Shown: one piece after another, positions 48,677 through 57,232 of the stretch
Numbering within the stretch: the first letter of the stretch is position 1
How the letters are laid out: each line of letters opens with the position of its first letter
NCBI RefSeq assembly: GCF_001375595.1
Contig: NZ_CVJQ01000001.1
Location: forward strand, 1,426,001 to 1,490,000
Reading direction: 5' to 3'
Length of the DNA: 64,000 bases
Source of the DNA: Phenylobacterium immobile (ATCC 35973)
GTDB taxonomy: Bacteria > Pseudomonadota > Alphaproteobacteria > Caulobacterales > Caulobacteraceae
Translations under genes and position numbers: made by a program
The notes under the pieces: generated by a model
The model's input: the letters and a program-made list of their open reading frames with translations, nothing else
Database searches by the model: none
What the model was told of the DNA's origin: nothing

Positions 48677-49627
48677 TCACGCCTTTCGCCCTCTGCTGAA
48701 ATAGGCGTAAAACTGTTCAAGCGCGGCGGTTCCCTCCGCCAGCCGTTCGTTGTCATCATCCGTTCGGGCGCAAATTCCGGCGATGAGGGCGCCCAGGCCG
48801 GCCGTCTCCGGCCGATTGAAGCGGCTGTCAGCGATGTCGAGGTCGTGAATGATTTCGCCGATCGCGACCAGCGCGGTATCATTGTCGAGTTGTGTCCGCA
48901 CGAGCAGCGTCTCGAAGGTGCAGCGCTCGCCTTCGTGGGTGAACTCGGCATTCGCCATGTCAAACCTGAGTTCGTCCGCGGCAGGCTCGTAGCCTTGGCC
49001 GTCGACGAACTTGAAAGTCGCTTCGGGGTCGATGAAGCGCTGGATCAGCCAGGCCGACGCGATACGATCGACATGGATGCCGCGCCGGGTGATCCAGACC
49101 CGCTGTCTCAGGTCGGCGGTCGCGATCACCGCCTGACACGTCGAACTGACGTCAGGGTGCCGCGTCGAGCGCGTCACCAGGTCTGCGAGCGCCGCTTCGG
49201 CAGCTTGCCGGCCGTGGGTGCCGAAATAGTCGATGGCCGCGATTTCGGCCAGACGCGCGCGCAGGCGAACAATCTCGCGGGCGACCTGCCCGTCGTCGAT
49301 CGTGCGCGCCTCGCGGGCGAGGTCCTCGTAATCGGAATCGCGAACCGCATCGAACAGGGCTCGCACGTCCGCGTCTCCCAAGCCACCGACCAGCGCAGCC
49401 TCCAAAATGATGGCCTCACCCCCGCCCTCGGTGATCTCGCGCAGCAGGTCGTCGAACAGAGCTGCCGTGTCGTCGCGAAGCGGTAGCGCGTGAACGGCGT
49501 TCTTCAGCGGAGTCGCCCCGATCGCCTGCAGCCGCCGCCAGACTTTGACGCGCAGATAGGCGGGCTTGGCGGGCAGTTGGTGGATCAACAGCAGCCAAGG
49601 GGCGCGCGAGCCGGGGAACGAAATCAT
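48677..49627 (-). CDS. chrB: Chromate resistance regulator ChrB
   Basis: The 316-residue protein matches ChrB: an N-terminal domain (SRAPWLLLIHQLPAKPAYLRVKVWRRLQAIGATPLKNAVHALP) and a C-terminal chromate-resistance domain (WITRRGIHVDRIASAWLIQRFIDPEA and FDMANAEFTHEGERCTFE). ChrB of Ochrobactrum is a chromate-responsive transcription factor controlling chrA. Here chrB is divergent from chrA, with an inverted repeat between them. I use ATG 49627; TTG 49633 is two codons upstream. No good ribosome-binding site precedes either, so the mRNA may be leaderless. Confidence 0.93.
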   Translation of the reverse strand: MISFPGSRAPWLLLIHQLPAKPAYLRVKVWRRLQAIGATPLKNAVHALPLRDDTAALFDDLLREITEGGGEAIILEAALVGGLGDADVRALFDAVRDSDYEDLAREARTIDDGQVAREIVRLRARLAEIAAIDYFGTHGRQAAEAALADLVTRSTRHPDVSSTCQAVIATADLRQRVWITRRGIHVDRIASAWLIQRFIDPEATFKFVDGQGYEPAADELRFDMANAEFTHEGERCTFETLLVRTQLDNDTALVAIGEIIHDLDIADSRFNRPETAGLGALIAGICARTDDDNERLAEGTAALEQFYAYFSRGRKA

Positions 49628-49635
49628 ATACAAGG

Positions 49636-49664
49636 TGTATCATTCAATGACCACAAATGATACA
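49636..49664. promoter_or_regulatory. Inverted repeat in the chrB-chrA divergent region
   Basis: TGTATCATT (49636-49644) and AATGATACA (49656-49664) are exact complements separated by 11 bases, just upstream of chrB and 121 bases before chrA. The position suits an operator for ChrB controlling both directions. Confidence 0.6.
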
Positions 49665-49784
49665 GGTGAACGAGCTAGCAAGTTGAGGAGGTGGTATGAC
49701 CTGGGTCGCCTGCGATTGGTCACCTGAAACTGGAAGTTGGTCTGGTCGGATCGAGGTCCCTGGCGCGACTCCGGGCCTAGCGGC

Positions 49785-51041
49785 ATGAGCGCCGGAACGG
49801 ACATCAATACGACGGTCGATCTCTCGGAACCGCGCCCGGAGGCCGCGCCGCCCAACCTGACGCATGCGCAGTTGTTCATTCGGTTTCTAAGGTTCGGCTT
49901 GCTGGCCTGGGGCGGTCCGGTCGCACAGATCGCCATGGTGCGCCGTGAACTGGTCGACGACGAGCGCTGGATCTCCAGCGAGCGCTTCAACAGGCTGCTG
50001 GCAGTGATGCAGGTGCTGCCGGGCCCCGAGGCGCACGAACTCTGCGTCCACCTGGGGATGCGCGCCAAGGGAAGACTCGGGGGCATCCTCGCTGGCCTGG
50101 GCTTCATGCTTCCCGGCTTTCTCCTCATGATGGCGCTGTCATGGCTCTATTTCCGTATCGCCCTGATCGACACAGCGCTCGGCGCGGCGTTCCTGGGGAT
50201 TCAGGCGGCGGTGATCGCGTTGATCGTCGCCGCCGTCCATCGGATCGGAAAGCATATCCTGCTGGACGGTCGCCTGTGGATGCTCGCCATCATCTGCGGC
50301 CTGGCAGCCTTCGCCGGCGCTCCGTTCTGGATCACCCTTCCGGCCTCCGGGGCGATCTACGCGCTATGGGCGCTCGGCCTGCGAGTATTCGCTGCGCTTG
50401 TCGCCGCCGGGGCGACGGCTCTGACGATTCTGGTAACGCTCTTGGCGCCCGATGCCGCAACGCCAGAGGTCCAAACGGCGATCGGTGACCCCGGCCAAGC
50501 GCCCGTTTGGCTGTTGTTCGTTTCCGGCTTGAAGGCCGGCCTCCTCACTTTCGGCGGCGCCTACACCGCGATCCCGTTCGTTCGCAACGACGCCGTGGGT
50601 CAAGGTTGGATGAACGATGGCCAATTTCTGGATGGCTTGGCGCTGTCGGGCATCCTGCCGGCGCCTCTGATCATCTTCGCAACTTTCGTCGGCTATTTCG
50701 GCGGCGGACCGCTCGGCGCCGTAGCCATGACCGTCGGAATATTCCTCCCGGCATTCGCATTTTCGCTGATCCTCTACGACCGTTTGGAATCGGTGCTGGA
50801 AGCCAAGCGGCTGCATGCCTTTTTGGCAGGCGTCTCAGCCGGCGTGGTTGGCCTCATCGCCGCTACGACGATCGACTTGGCGACGGTCACAGCCCAGCGC
50901 GTCCCGGATCTGATCATTGGCGTGTCTATCTTCGCGGTCGCTTTGGCGTTGCTCTACACATGGAAGAATAAGCTCAACGTCGTGGTCGCGTTGGCCGCCG
51001 CCGGGTTAGCGGGTTGGGTCTTTTTCGCTCCGGCGAGTTAA
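49785..51041 (+). CDS. chrA: Chromate efflux transporter ChrA
   Basis: ChrA exports chromate from the cytoplasm using the proton gradient. The 418-residue (long-chain) protein has two homologous halves with the duplicated CHR motifs: FIRFLRFGLLAWGGPVAQIAMV...VMQVLPGPEAHELCVHLG in the first half and SGLKAGLLTFGGAYTAIPFVRNDAV...LSGILPAPLIIFATFVGYF in the second, with about ten hydrophobic membrane segments. I start at ATG 49785 (MSAGTD); the upstream frame is not conserved-looking. DUF1259 follows 69 bases downstream. Confidence 0.95.
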   Translation: MSAGTDINTTVDLSEPRPEAAPPNLTHAQLFIRFLRFGLLAWGGPVAQIAMVRRELVDDERWISSERFNRLLAVMQVLPGPEAHELCVHLGMRAKGRLGGILAGLGFMLPGFLLMMALSWLYFRIALIDTALGAAFLGIQAAVIALIVAAVHRIGKHILLDGRLWMLAIICGLAAFAGAPFWITLPASGAIYALWALGLRVFAALVAAGATALTILVTLLAPDAATPEVQTAIGDPGQAPVWLLFVSGLKAGLLTFGGAYTAIPFVRNDAVGQGWMNDGQFLDGLALSGILPAPLIIFATFVGYFGGGPLGAVAMTVGIFLPAFAFSLILYDRLESVLEAKRLHAFLAGVSAGVVGLIAATTIDLATVTAQRVPDLIIGVSIFAVALALLYTWKNKLNVVVALAAAGLAGWVFFAPAS

Positions 51042-51110
51042 AGCGTGGCCGACTGCAACTATCGTAAGTCCCCCAAGCATCGAATAGTCAGTTAAGAAAC
51101 GGAGCGTGCG

Positions 51111-52019
51111 ATGAACCGCAGACATATGGTCCAGATCCTGGCAGTCATGGCGCTATCGCCGACGGCGATAGCGACCAAGGGCGCTGCCCAATCCGACAAG
51201 CGGGAGGTCATCTCGTCCGCGGCCGGCGTACAGGCGACCGTGGCTCCCGACGGTGTCGTGCGCATCGCCTGGTCGCGAACCGATGTCCCGGTGATAGTGG
51301 ACGGCGCCCCCCTCGCGCCGGCCGCCGGTTTGGGTTCCTGGGCCGCTTTCAAAGCGCACGGCGACGACAATGTCATGCTGATGGGCGACACCGTGGTGTT
51401 CGAGGACGAGATCACGGCCGCCATGGACGCCGCCTTCGCCGCCGGGCTGCAGGTCACCGGCCTGCACAATCACTTCATCTTCGACGATCCGCCCGTCTAT
51501 TTCATGCACGTCGGCGGCACGGGGCCGGCGCACGACCTGGCCACCGGGGTGAAGGCCGTGTGGGACGCCATTCGAGCCGTTCGTGCGGAGACGCCGACAC
51601 CTCGACGACGCTTTCCTGGATCCACCCCGACCGTTGCCGGAGAGTTCGATGTCGCTTCATTGCGGCGCTATTTCGAAGTCGATCCCGAGCTGAACGGTGG
51701 CGTGGTCAAGTTCACCTTGCCGCGCACGGGTCGCATGCATGGCGTCGAAGTCGGAGGATCGATGGGATTGACGACGTGGGCGGCCTTCTCCGGAAGCACC
51801 GCGATGGCGACTGTGGCCGGGGACTTCATCATGACCGCTGAGGAGGTGCAGCCGGTGCTCCGGTCGTTACGGGCCGGAGACATCCATGTCGTGGCTTTGC
51901 ACAATCACATGATTGGGGAGACCCCCGCGTTCTATTTCGTCCACTATTGGGGCAAGGGACCCGCAGAGGACTTGGCCCAGGGAGTCAACGCGGCGCTGGC
52001 CGTGCAGAAGGGCTCGTAG
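51111..52019 (+). CDS. DUF1259 domain protein
   Basis: The 302-residue product has a signal peptide (about 1-26) and two repeated DUF1259 halves, visible from the repeated GLHNHFIFDDPPVYFMHVGGTGPAHDLATGVKA-type and ALHNHMIGETPAFYFVHYWGKGPAEDLAQGVNA-type motifs, each with a His-Asn-His that could bind metal. DUF1259 genes often accompany chrA; the function is unknown. It is probably periplasmic and cotranscribed with chrA. Confidence 0.88.
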   Translation: MNRRHMVQILAVMALSPTAIATKGAAQSDKREVISSAAGVQATVAPDGVVRIAWSRTDVPVIVDGAPLAPAAGLGSWAAFKAHGDDNVMLMGDTVVFEDEITAAMDAAFAAGLQVTGLHNHFIFDDPPVYFMHVGGTGPAHDLATGVKAVWDAIRAVRAETPTPRRRFPGSTPTVAGEFDVASLRRYFEVDPELNGGVVKFTLPRTGRMHGVEVGGSMGLTTWAAFSGSTAMATVAGDFIMTAEEVQPVLRSLRAGDIHVVALHNHMIGETPAFYFVHYWGKGPAEDLAQGVNAALAVQKGS

Positions 52020-52263
52020 AAGGCATCTCGTCGTCCTCAGGCGACATCAATCTTCACTTGTATCACGCCTTTGATGGGGCGCGCCGTTCCTGTGAACTTG
52101 CTCCGGCCAGCCTCAACTGGGGGCGGTGATGAACGGGTGAAATGATGAGCTCTCCATGTGAACCGATCTCCGCGTTTGACGCCGAGGCCCTGCGCCTCCG
52201 CCCGCGGCTGTGTTCGGCTGTCGAGGGCTTGCGCGGTTTGAAAACGACGAGCGACATAGCGCT

Positions 52264-52437
52264 TTTATCTCCCCGCGCTGGCATATCGAGAGACAGATCG
52301 GGCGTGATCGAGCGACGTGGGGGAGGTTCGTCTTATCGCCGAAGGCGGGCGGCGAACAAGGGTGGAACTGGAGCACCGTCATCTCGACCGGCACGGCGAG
52401 GGCCGGGGCCTTGCCGCTGGCGTTCAGTCCGATCAGG
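52264..52437 (+). pseudogene. Decayed SRPBCC/AHSA1-type gene fragment
   Basis: In one frame FISPRWHIERQIGRDRA is readable and, after a shift of frame near 52315, EVRLIAEGGRRTRVELEHRHLDRHGEG. Together these match the C-terminal half of SRPBCC (Activator of Hsp90 ATPase-like) domain proteins. No start codon or complete N-terminal half is present. The rest of the 52020-52469 gap holds no intact gene I can support. Confidence 0.6.
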
Positions 52438-52469
52438 GCCGAAGCGGCGCGCTGGGGCGGGTTGGCCTC

Positions 52470-53051
52470 TCACTCCATCCGACAGAGGCAATACATGAAC
52501 TGCTGATTCGTACCCCAATGCGTCTCGTGCAACTCCCTAACGCTGTCCAGGAGACGGAACTTCGGCCCAAACTCGCCGTGAAGATGTTCGGCGTCGTAGC
52601 GGACTACGTCCAGGCCGCTGCACTTGTCCGGACCGTCCGGCCCGAACGTCGCGACAATCACGTGGCCCCCGGGCCTGACAGAGCGGGCGATCTGCCGAAC
52701 ATATGCGGCTCTGTCGCCTGCGCTGGTCAGGAAGTGGAAGACGGCCCGGTCGTGCCAGACATCGTAGCGAGCCGGTTCCAGCTCAACAGCCGTAATGTCG
52801 CCGGTGATCCAATGCACCGCGGCGGCGGACATACCCAGACGGGACTTCGCCACGTCAATCGCCGCCGGGGAGATGTCGAGGACCGTGACGTCGCTGTAGC
52901 CCTGCGCGACGAGATCATCGACCAGCGTCGCTTCTCCGCCGCCCACGTCAATGATCGCGCTGCTGGCGGATGGCGCAGAGTCTGCAATGAGCCGTAGCGA
53001 AACCTCAAGATGGGGTCGATACCAGCTGACCTCTTCCACCGCCTTGTTCAT
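52470..53051 (-). CDS. SAM-dependent methyltransferase
   Basis: The 193-residue product is a class I methyltransferase: motif I IIDVGGGEATLVDDL, motif II TVLDISPAAIDVAKSRL, motif III DVWHDRAVFHFLTS and motif IV RPGGHVIVATFGPDGP. It is cytoplasmic. Similar small enzymes occur beside metal-resistance genes, but the substrate cannot be told. It starts at ATG 53051 and reads towards the decayed SRPBCC gene. The stretch 53052-53482 upstream holds only short uncertain frames on both strands. Confidence 0.85.
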   Translation of the reverse strand: MNKAVEEVSWYRPHLEVSLRLIADSAPSASSAIIDVGGGEATLVDDLVAQGYSDVTVLDISPAAIDVAKSRLGMSAAAVHWITGDITAVELEPARYDVWHDRAVFHFLTSAGDRAAYVRQIARSVRPGGHVIVATFGPDGPDKCSGLDVVRYDAEHLHGEFGPKFRLLDSVRELHETHWGTNQQFMYCLCRME

Positions 53052-53482
53052 AAACGGTTTCCCAATGCGTTTGATTAGACACCGCCGCCCTCCTGAGCCT
53101 TGCTTGTGAAGCTAGGGAACTAAACTTCCGGACGCCATATGATGACGTTCGTCAAGGGATAGGGAGCCACTTCGATGCGAAGAGGATGAGAGTGCGGTTG
53201 CCGAAGCTCACGGGCGCACTCAGCGCGACCATCATCTGCGCTTCCTGCTCGAATTCCGCCAGTCAGATCTCGGATGCGAGACCTGCGGCGCGGGCGATGA
53301 TCGAGGGATACTTCACAAATGTCTCGATCACCTCGGATTCGGCGACGAGATCATCGTCCTGTGCGGATCCGTGCGCCTCGGCCCTCCTGGGGCTGGAAAG
53401 TTGGCGGGACCGCCCTGCGAGGGAACCGGCTGCGGGCTTCGACGGGGAGTCGGATTCTGGTCGCCCATGGTGCTCGCTATGA

Positions 53483-53866
53483 CTACGGCGTAGGCGATTG
53501 AACGCCGTCATCCACAACACGATCGGTATGTTCAATGCCGGGCCGCCAGAACGTCGGTGCATGGCGATACAGAACGGCCAGCCCGCCCGTCAGAATAGAG
53601 ATCACCAACGCCATGGCCGCGCCCATGCGTAGGACATCATCCGCCCCCGTCGAAAAGACCGCTACCGACAACGAGAGCATTGAGATCGCTATGAAGGTGA
53701 TGATCGCCGGCCAGTTCGGCCTTCGCTCGAGTGCGGCGACCGCCTCCACCTTCGCAACCGGGATATCGCCGACCCGCTCCAGTGCGTCCGCCACGGCATC
53801 CTCCCGCTGAACCTCCGGGGTTTGCGTCTGATTCGGAAAGGGAACCACGCGCACGTCTTCGTCCAT
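53483..53866 (-). CDS. Small membrane protein downstream of the XRE repressor
   Basis: The 127-residue product has two adjacent hydrophobic segments (about residues 53-72 and 79-99) between charged ends, so it is probably an inner-membrane protein with both termini cytoplasmic. No family recognised. It starts at ATG 53866, two bases after the XRE gene on the same strand, and is probably cotranscribed with it. Confidence 0.65.
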   Translation of the reverse strand: MDEDVRVVPFPNQTQTPEVQREDAVADALERVGDIPVAKVEAVAALERRPNWPAIITFIAISMLSLSVAVFSTGADDVLRMGAAMALVISILTGGLAVLYRHAPTFWRPGIEHTDRVVDDGVQSPTP

Positions 53867-53868
53867 GG

Positions 53869-54324
53869 TCAGCGATTCCGGTTCTTCATTGTTTTGAAGG
53901 TCAGCGCCAGACGTTCGATGGCGTCCTTTTCATCTTCAGGCGCGCCTTCGAAGACCGCGCGGGTCAACTCGCAGATCTGTTCGGGTCTCGGCGCCAGGCC
54001 CGCCGCCCGAGCCTCGCGATCTACGGCCACAAGCAGGCGGCCAAACCGGGCCCAATCGAGTCCGGCGCCATATTGGCGTGGCCGATCACCGGGGCCGTGC
54101 AGCAGCCAGTGAGGGTCGATGCCGAACTCCTGGTGCAGAGCGTCCAGCAGCCAGATCGGAGGATCAGACTCACCGCGCTCCCATCCCAGATAGGTGCGGC
54201 GGGGGAAACCGAGCCGGGCTGCGAAGGCGGATTGATTGAGACCACTTTGCTGCCGCACGGCGATCAGCCGCCGGGCGATGCCAGGGTCTGGATCATTGAT
54301 GGTTGCGGAGTTGGAATTTCGCAC
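53869..54324 (-). CDS. XRE-family repressor-like regulator
   Basis: The 151-residue product has an XRE helix-turn-helix at about residues 13-60 (IARRLIAVRQQSGLNQSAFAARLGFPRRTYLGWERGES) and an acidic/helical C-terminal half (LTRAVFEGAPEDEKDAIERL). I choose GTG 54324 because AAGGA lies 7 bases upstream and it leaves a short promoter gap to the divergent Ner-like gene; ATG 54387 would overlap that gene. Its place next to Ner and istAB resembles the Mu c repressor. Confidence 0.75.
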   Translation of the reverse strand: MRNSNSATINDPDPGIARRLIAVRQQSGLNQSAFAARLGFPRRTYLGWERGESDPPIWLLDALHQEFGIDPHWLLHGPGDRPRQYGAGLDWARFGRLLVAVDREARAAGLAPRPEQICELTRAVFEGAPEDEKDAIERLALTFKTMKNRNR

Positions 54325-54362
54325 ACTATGGTCCTTTAGCCGCACAAGATGGAGCCAAGGCG

Positions 54363-54617
54363 ATGATAGACGACAAAAGGCATGCACGGATCAAGTCCGC
54401 TTTGAGTCTCAAACGCATCAGCCTGTCGGACATTGCCCGGTCGCTGGCTGTGACGCCCTCCACGGTGTCCATAGTGTCGCGCGGTTTCAGGCGCTCGCGG
54501 CGTGTCGAGCAAGCCATCGCCGACGCGCTGGGACAGCGTCCGGAAGAAATTTGGCCTGACCGCTACCGCAGTGGATCGGCTGATCACCACAAGGAGACCG
54601 CCATGCCCGTCCCCTGA
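54363..54617 (+). CDS. Ner/Nlp-like DNA-binding regulator
   Basis: The 84-residue product matches the Ner/Nlp family: ARIKSALSLKRISLSDIARSLAVTPSTVSIVSRG (helix-turn-helix) and EQAIADALGQRPEEIWPDRY. In phage Mu, Ner represses the early and repressor promoters after establishment. It starts at ATG 54363 and precedes istA on the same strand by 223 bases, which contain a terminator-like hairpin and an inverted repeat. Confidence 0.85.
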   Translation: MIDDKRHARIKSALSLKRISLSDIARSLAVTPSTVSIVSRGFRRSRRVEQAIADALGQRPEEIWPDRYRSGSADHHKETAMPVP

Positions 54618-54646
54618 TCAAGCTTCACACAATCCACGCCTGAAAG

Positions 54647-54681
54647 TGAAAAGGCCCGCGCTCGGCAAAAGCGCAGGCCCT
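54647..54681 (+). terminator. Terminator-like hairpin after the Ner-like gene
   Basis: Left arm AAAAGGCCCGCGCT and right arm AGCGCAGGCCCTTT pair with two mismatches around a 7-base loop, with A/T flanks on both sides. It sits between ner and istA and could attenuate transcription into istAB. Confidence 0.5.
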
Positions 54682-54751
54682 TTCGGAAGATTGGTTCGTC
54701 GTTTCCACAGCGACCCCGCCAATCTCCCCGAAAGCGTCATCGCCGTCAAGG

Positions 54752-54777
54752 AATCTCCGTCGCGTCAGCGCGACGGA
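54752..54777. repeat. 11-bp perfect inverted repeat upstream of istA
   Basis: TCTCCGTCGCG and CGCGACGGAGA flank the loop TCAG, ending 63 bases before the istA ATG. It may regulate istA expression or bind transposase. Confidence 0.5.
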
Positions 54778-54840
54778 GACCGCCGACGCGCGCGCCCCTT
54801 TCAGGCTCCCATCATCAAGAATTGAACAACGGGAGCTTCC

Positions 54841-56391
54841 ATGTTCGACCCGCGAGGCCTGCTGCGCCTCATCCTCACCACGGCCTACGGCAATCGGCAG
54901 ATCGGCCGCATGATCTGCTGTTCCTACACGACCGTCGCTCGCTACCGCTCGCTTGCCCTGGAGATGTCCCTGACATGCGAAGGCCTTTGCGCACTTTCTG
55001 ACAGCGATCTGATGCGCCTCTTCAATGCGGGCCGATCGGCGCCGATGGCCATTGGACAGTTGCAGCCAGACTGGGCGGCCGTGGCCGTAAAGGTCAAGGC
55101 CGGCCACCATCTCAAGGATTTGCACGACACCTACGTCGAGACGGCGGGCGACCAGCCGACCATCTCCTATCGCGATTACTGCCGCAAATTCCGAGAATAC
55201 AACGTGGCGGCTCATCCGATCATGCGACAGCGCCACCGGCCTGGCGAAACCATGATGGTCGATTTCGCCGGGCTTCGGCCGCGCGGGCGAGACGATGACC
55301 CCGCCGACCGGGTCCCGTTCGAACTGTTCGTCGCGGTGCTGCCCGCCTCTGACTACACCTTCGCCTGCGTCACCCGTTCACAGCGTGCGGGCGACTGGAT
55401 CTGGGCGAACGAGCAGGCGCTTCGGTTCTTCGGCGGCGTCCCGCAGGTGATCATCTCCGACAACCTCAAGGCCGCTGTGATTTCCCACAAGCGCGGACAG
55501 GCGCCTGAGATCAATCCGACGTTTCAAGCCTTTTGCGACCATCATGGAACGATCGCACGCCCCGCCAAGGCTTACAGTCCCACGCACAAGGCGAAGGTGG
55601 AGATCGGCGTGAAGCTGATTCAGCGCCTGTTGCGGTTGGCCCTCGCAGATCGCCCGGCGATGTCGCTCGGTGAGATGAACGCCTTGCTGGCCAGCCTGCT
55701 CATCCGCCTCAACACCAAGGCGCTGCGGCGCGCGCCGGGAGAGTCTCGCACCACTCTGTTCGAGCAGTTGGACCGTCCGGCGTTGCGGCCTCTCCAGGCG
55801 GAGCCGTTCGCCTTCTTCGAGGTCAGGCGTCAGCTGCTCCTCGGACCAGACTATCACGTCATGCACGATCAGCGCCGATACTCGGCGCCGCATACCCTGA
55901 TCGGGCAGCGGGTTGATGTGCGCGCGAACGCCGCCACGGTCGAGATCTGGCACGACGGGAAGCCGGTAGGCGTCCACCCGCGCCTGGCCGTAGCGGGCGA
56001 GGCCTCGACTGATCCAGCCCATATGCCACCTAACCATTTGGCGCGGCGCGCGGGGGAGGACGAAGATCTTGTCCTATGGTCCCGTCTGCATGGGCCCGGT
56101 GTTCAGGCTGTGGTCCAGGGCGAAGCTGGGCGTCCGTTCTTCGGCGCGGCCAAGACCGCCGTCTATCGCTCGTTTCGGGCCTTGGCGCACCGCGTCGGTC
56201 CGGTGAGGCTGGAAGCAGCCTGCGCCCGCGCCGTGCGGTGCGGCGAACCCCGACTGGCCCATGTGCGCAATGTCCTGGATCGGAATCTGGAGTTCACGGA
56301 CCCGGCAGACTTCATCACGCCCAAAACAGCCGCTGCCGCGACGAATGAGAACGTGCGCGGTCCCGACTATTTCGCCGGAGACGAGTCATGA
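54841..56391 (+). CDS. istA: IS21-family transposase IstA
   Basis: IstA carries out DNA cleavage and strand transfer. The 516-residue product has an N-terminal HTH (about residues 14-38, NRQIGRMICCSYTTVARYRSL) and an rve/RNase H-like core with catalytic D141 (MMVDFAGL), D207 (VIISDNLKAAV) and E254 (AKVEIGVKLIQRL). A C-terminal domain of about 200 residues follows. Its stop overlaps istB by 4 bases. With IstB it should mobilise the 9.3-kb element. Confidence 0.95.
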   Translation: MFDPRGLLRLILTTAYGNRQIGRMICCSYTTVARYRSLALEMSLTCEGLCALSDSDLMRLFNAGRSAPMAIGQLQPDWAAVAVKVKAGHHLKDLHDTYVETAGDQPTISYRDYCRKFREYNVAAHPIMRQRHRPGETMMVDFAGLRPRGRDDDPADRVPFELFVAVLPASDYTFACVTRSQRAGDWIWANEQALRFFGGVPQVIISDNLKAAVISHKRGQAPEINPTFQAFCDHHGTIARPAKAYSPTHKAKVEIGVKLIQRLLRLALADRPAMSLGEMNALLASLLIRLNTKALRRAPGESRTTLFEQLDRPALRPLQAEPFAFFEVRRQLLLGPDYHVMHDQRRYSAPHTLIGQRVDVRANAATVEIWHDGKPVGVHPRLAVAGEASTDPAHMPPNHLARRAGEDEDLVLWSRLHGPGVQAVVQGEAGRPFFGAAKTAVYRSFRALAHRVGPVRLEAACARAVRCGEPRLAHVRNVLDRNLEFTDPADFITPKTAAAATNENVRGPDYFAGDES

Positions 56392-57125
56392 ACACCACCC
56401 ACATCATCGACAAACTCCGCGACCTCGGCCTCAACGGCATGGTGGAAGCGGTCGAGCATCACGCGGCCACGCCGGCGTTCGCCGATCTACCGTTCCACGA
56501 TCGGCTAATGCACCTCTTGCAGGCTGAAGCGGCGTATCGTGACGACCGTCGCCTGAAACGCATCCTGAAAGCCGCCCGACTGAAGATCCCTGCCGCGGCC
56601 GAAGACATCGACTACCGCTCCGCACGAAACCTGGACCGGGCCCAGATGGCCGAGCTTCTGACCTGTACCTGGGTGCGCCAAGCCGAAAATCTGATCCTGA
56701 CGGGCGCAACAGGGACCGGGAAGACCCATCTGGCGTGCGCCTTTGGCGGTCATGCCGCCCGCGTCGGTCTGACGGTTCGGTACTATCGCACCCATCAACT
56801 GTTGGAGGACATGGCGATCGCCCATCAGGACGGCAGCATGAACCGCCTGCGCACGGCGATCGCCCGCTTCGACCTGTTGATCCTGGACGACTTCGGCCTG
56901 ACGCCTCTGACGGAGTCGGGCAAGCACCACCTGCTGGACATCGTGGACGCCCGAACCCGATCGGCCTCAATCCTGCTGGCGGGCCAACTCCCGTTCAAGG
57001 ACTGGCACGGCTACATCGACAATCCGATGGTGGCCGATGCCGTTCTCGATCGGATGGTCAACACCAGTCACCGGATCCAGCTGTCTGGTGAATCGATGCG
57101 CCGACTGACCTCGCCGGTGGCGTGA
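56388..57125 (+). CDS. istB: IS21-family helper ATPase IstB
   Basis: IstB is the AAA+ partner that loads IstA on target DNA, comparable to MuB. The 245-residue product has Walker A GATGTGKT (residues 106-113), Walker B LLILDDFG (D166, D167), and the C-terminal HRIQLSGESMRR segment typical of the family. It begins within the last codon of istA (ATGA overlap). A terminator-like hairpin and the right end of the element follow. Confidence 0.95.
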   Translation: MNTTHIIDKLRDLGLNGMVEAVEHHAATPAFADLPFHDRLMHLLQAEAAYRDDRRLKRILKAARLKIPAAAEDIDYRSARNLDRAQMAELLTCTWVRQAENLILTGATGTGKTHLACAFGGHAARVGLTVRYYRTHQLLEDMAIAHQDGSMNRLRTAIARFDLLILDDFGLTPLTESGKHHLLDIVDARTRSASILLAGQLPFKDWHGYIDNPMVADAVLDRMVNTSHRIQLSGESMRRLTSPVA

Positions 57126-57133
57126 TTCCAGGA

Positions 57134-57162
57134 GCCCGCGGCGCCCAGCCGGCGCCGCGGGC
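57134..57162 (+). terminator. GC-rich hairpin after istB
   Basis: GCCCGCGGCGCC and GGCGCCGCGGGC form a perfect 12-bp stem around CAGCC, nine bases after the istB stop. No T run follows, so it may act as a weak terminator or shield against outward transcription. Confidence 0.6.
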
Positions 57163-57232
57163 CGTCCGGCTGCGGAGTCCGCCGCTGACCAGCGTGCTCG
57201 TCATCCGGCGCCCAGCTTTGTGGCTCCCTCTA

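Larger units (their letters stand above)
47904..57232 (+). mobile_element. 9.3-kb chromate-resistance transposon with Mu-like/IS21-like transposition genes
   Basis: Insertion into the DEAH helicase gene is shown by the direct repeat AGGA (47900-47903 and 57233-57236) and by the in-phase restoration of the helicase when the insert is removed. The left end TGCACACCGCCAACGAACTG and the complement of the right end (TAGAGGGAGCCACAAAGCTG) align from their first base with 14 of 26 matches over the outer 26 positions, including GCCA and CTGG blocks, consistent with imperfect terminal inverted repeats. The element holds istA/istB near the right end with XRE and Ner-like regulators, and chrB, chrA, DUF1259 and methyltransferase genes as cargo. 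The first 366 bases (47904-48270) hold no gene. Confidence 0.8.

Noticed and set aside
52317-52997. A 226-codon plus-strand frame
   Set aside because: Only its first 40 or so codons are the SRPBCC remnant; the rest is antisense to the methyltransferase.
53186-53562. Short frames on both strands between the methyltransferase and the membrane protein gene
   Set aside because: They overlap one another, lack clear ribosome-binding sites and show no family motif.
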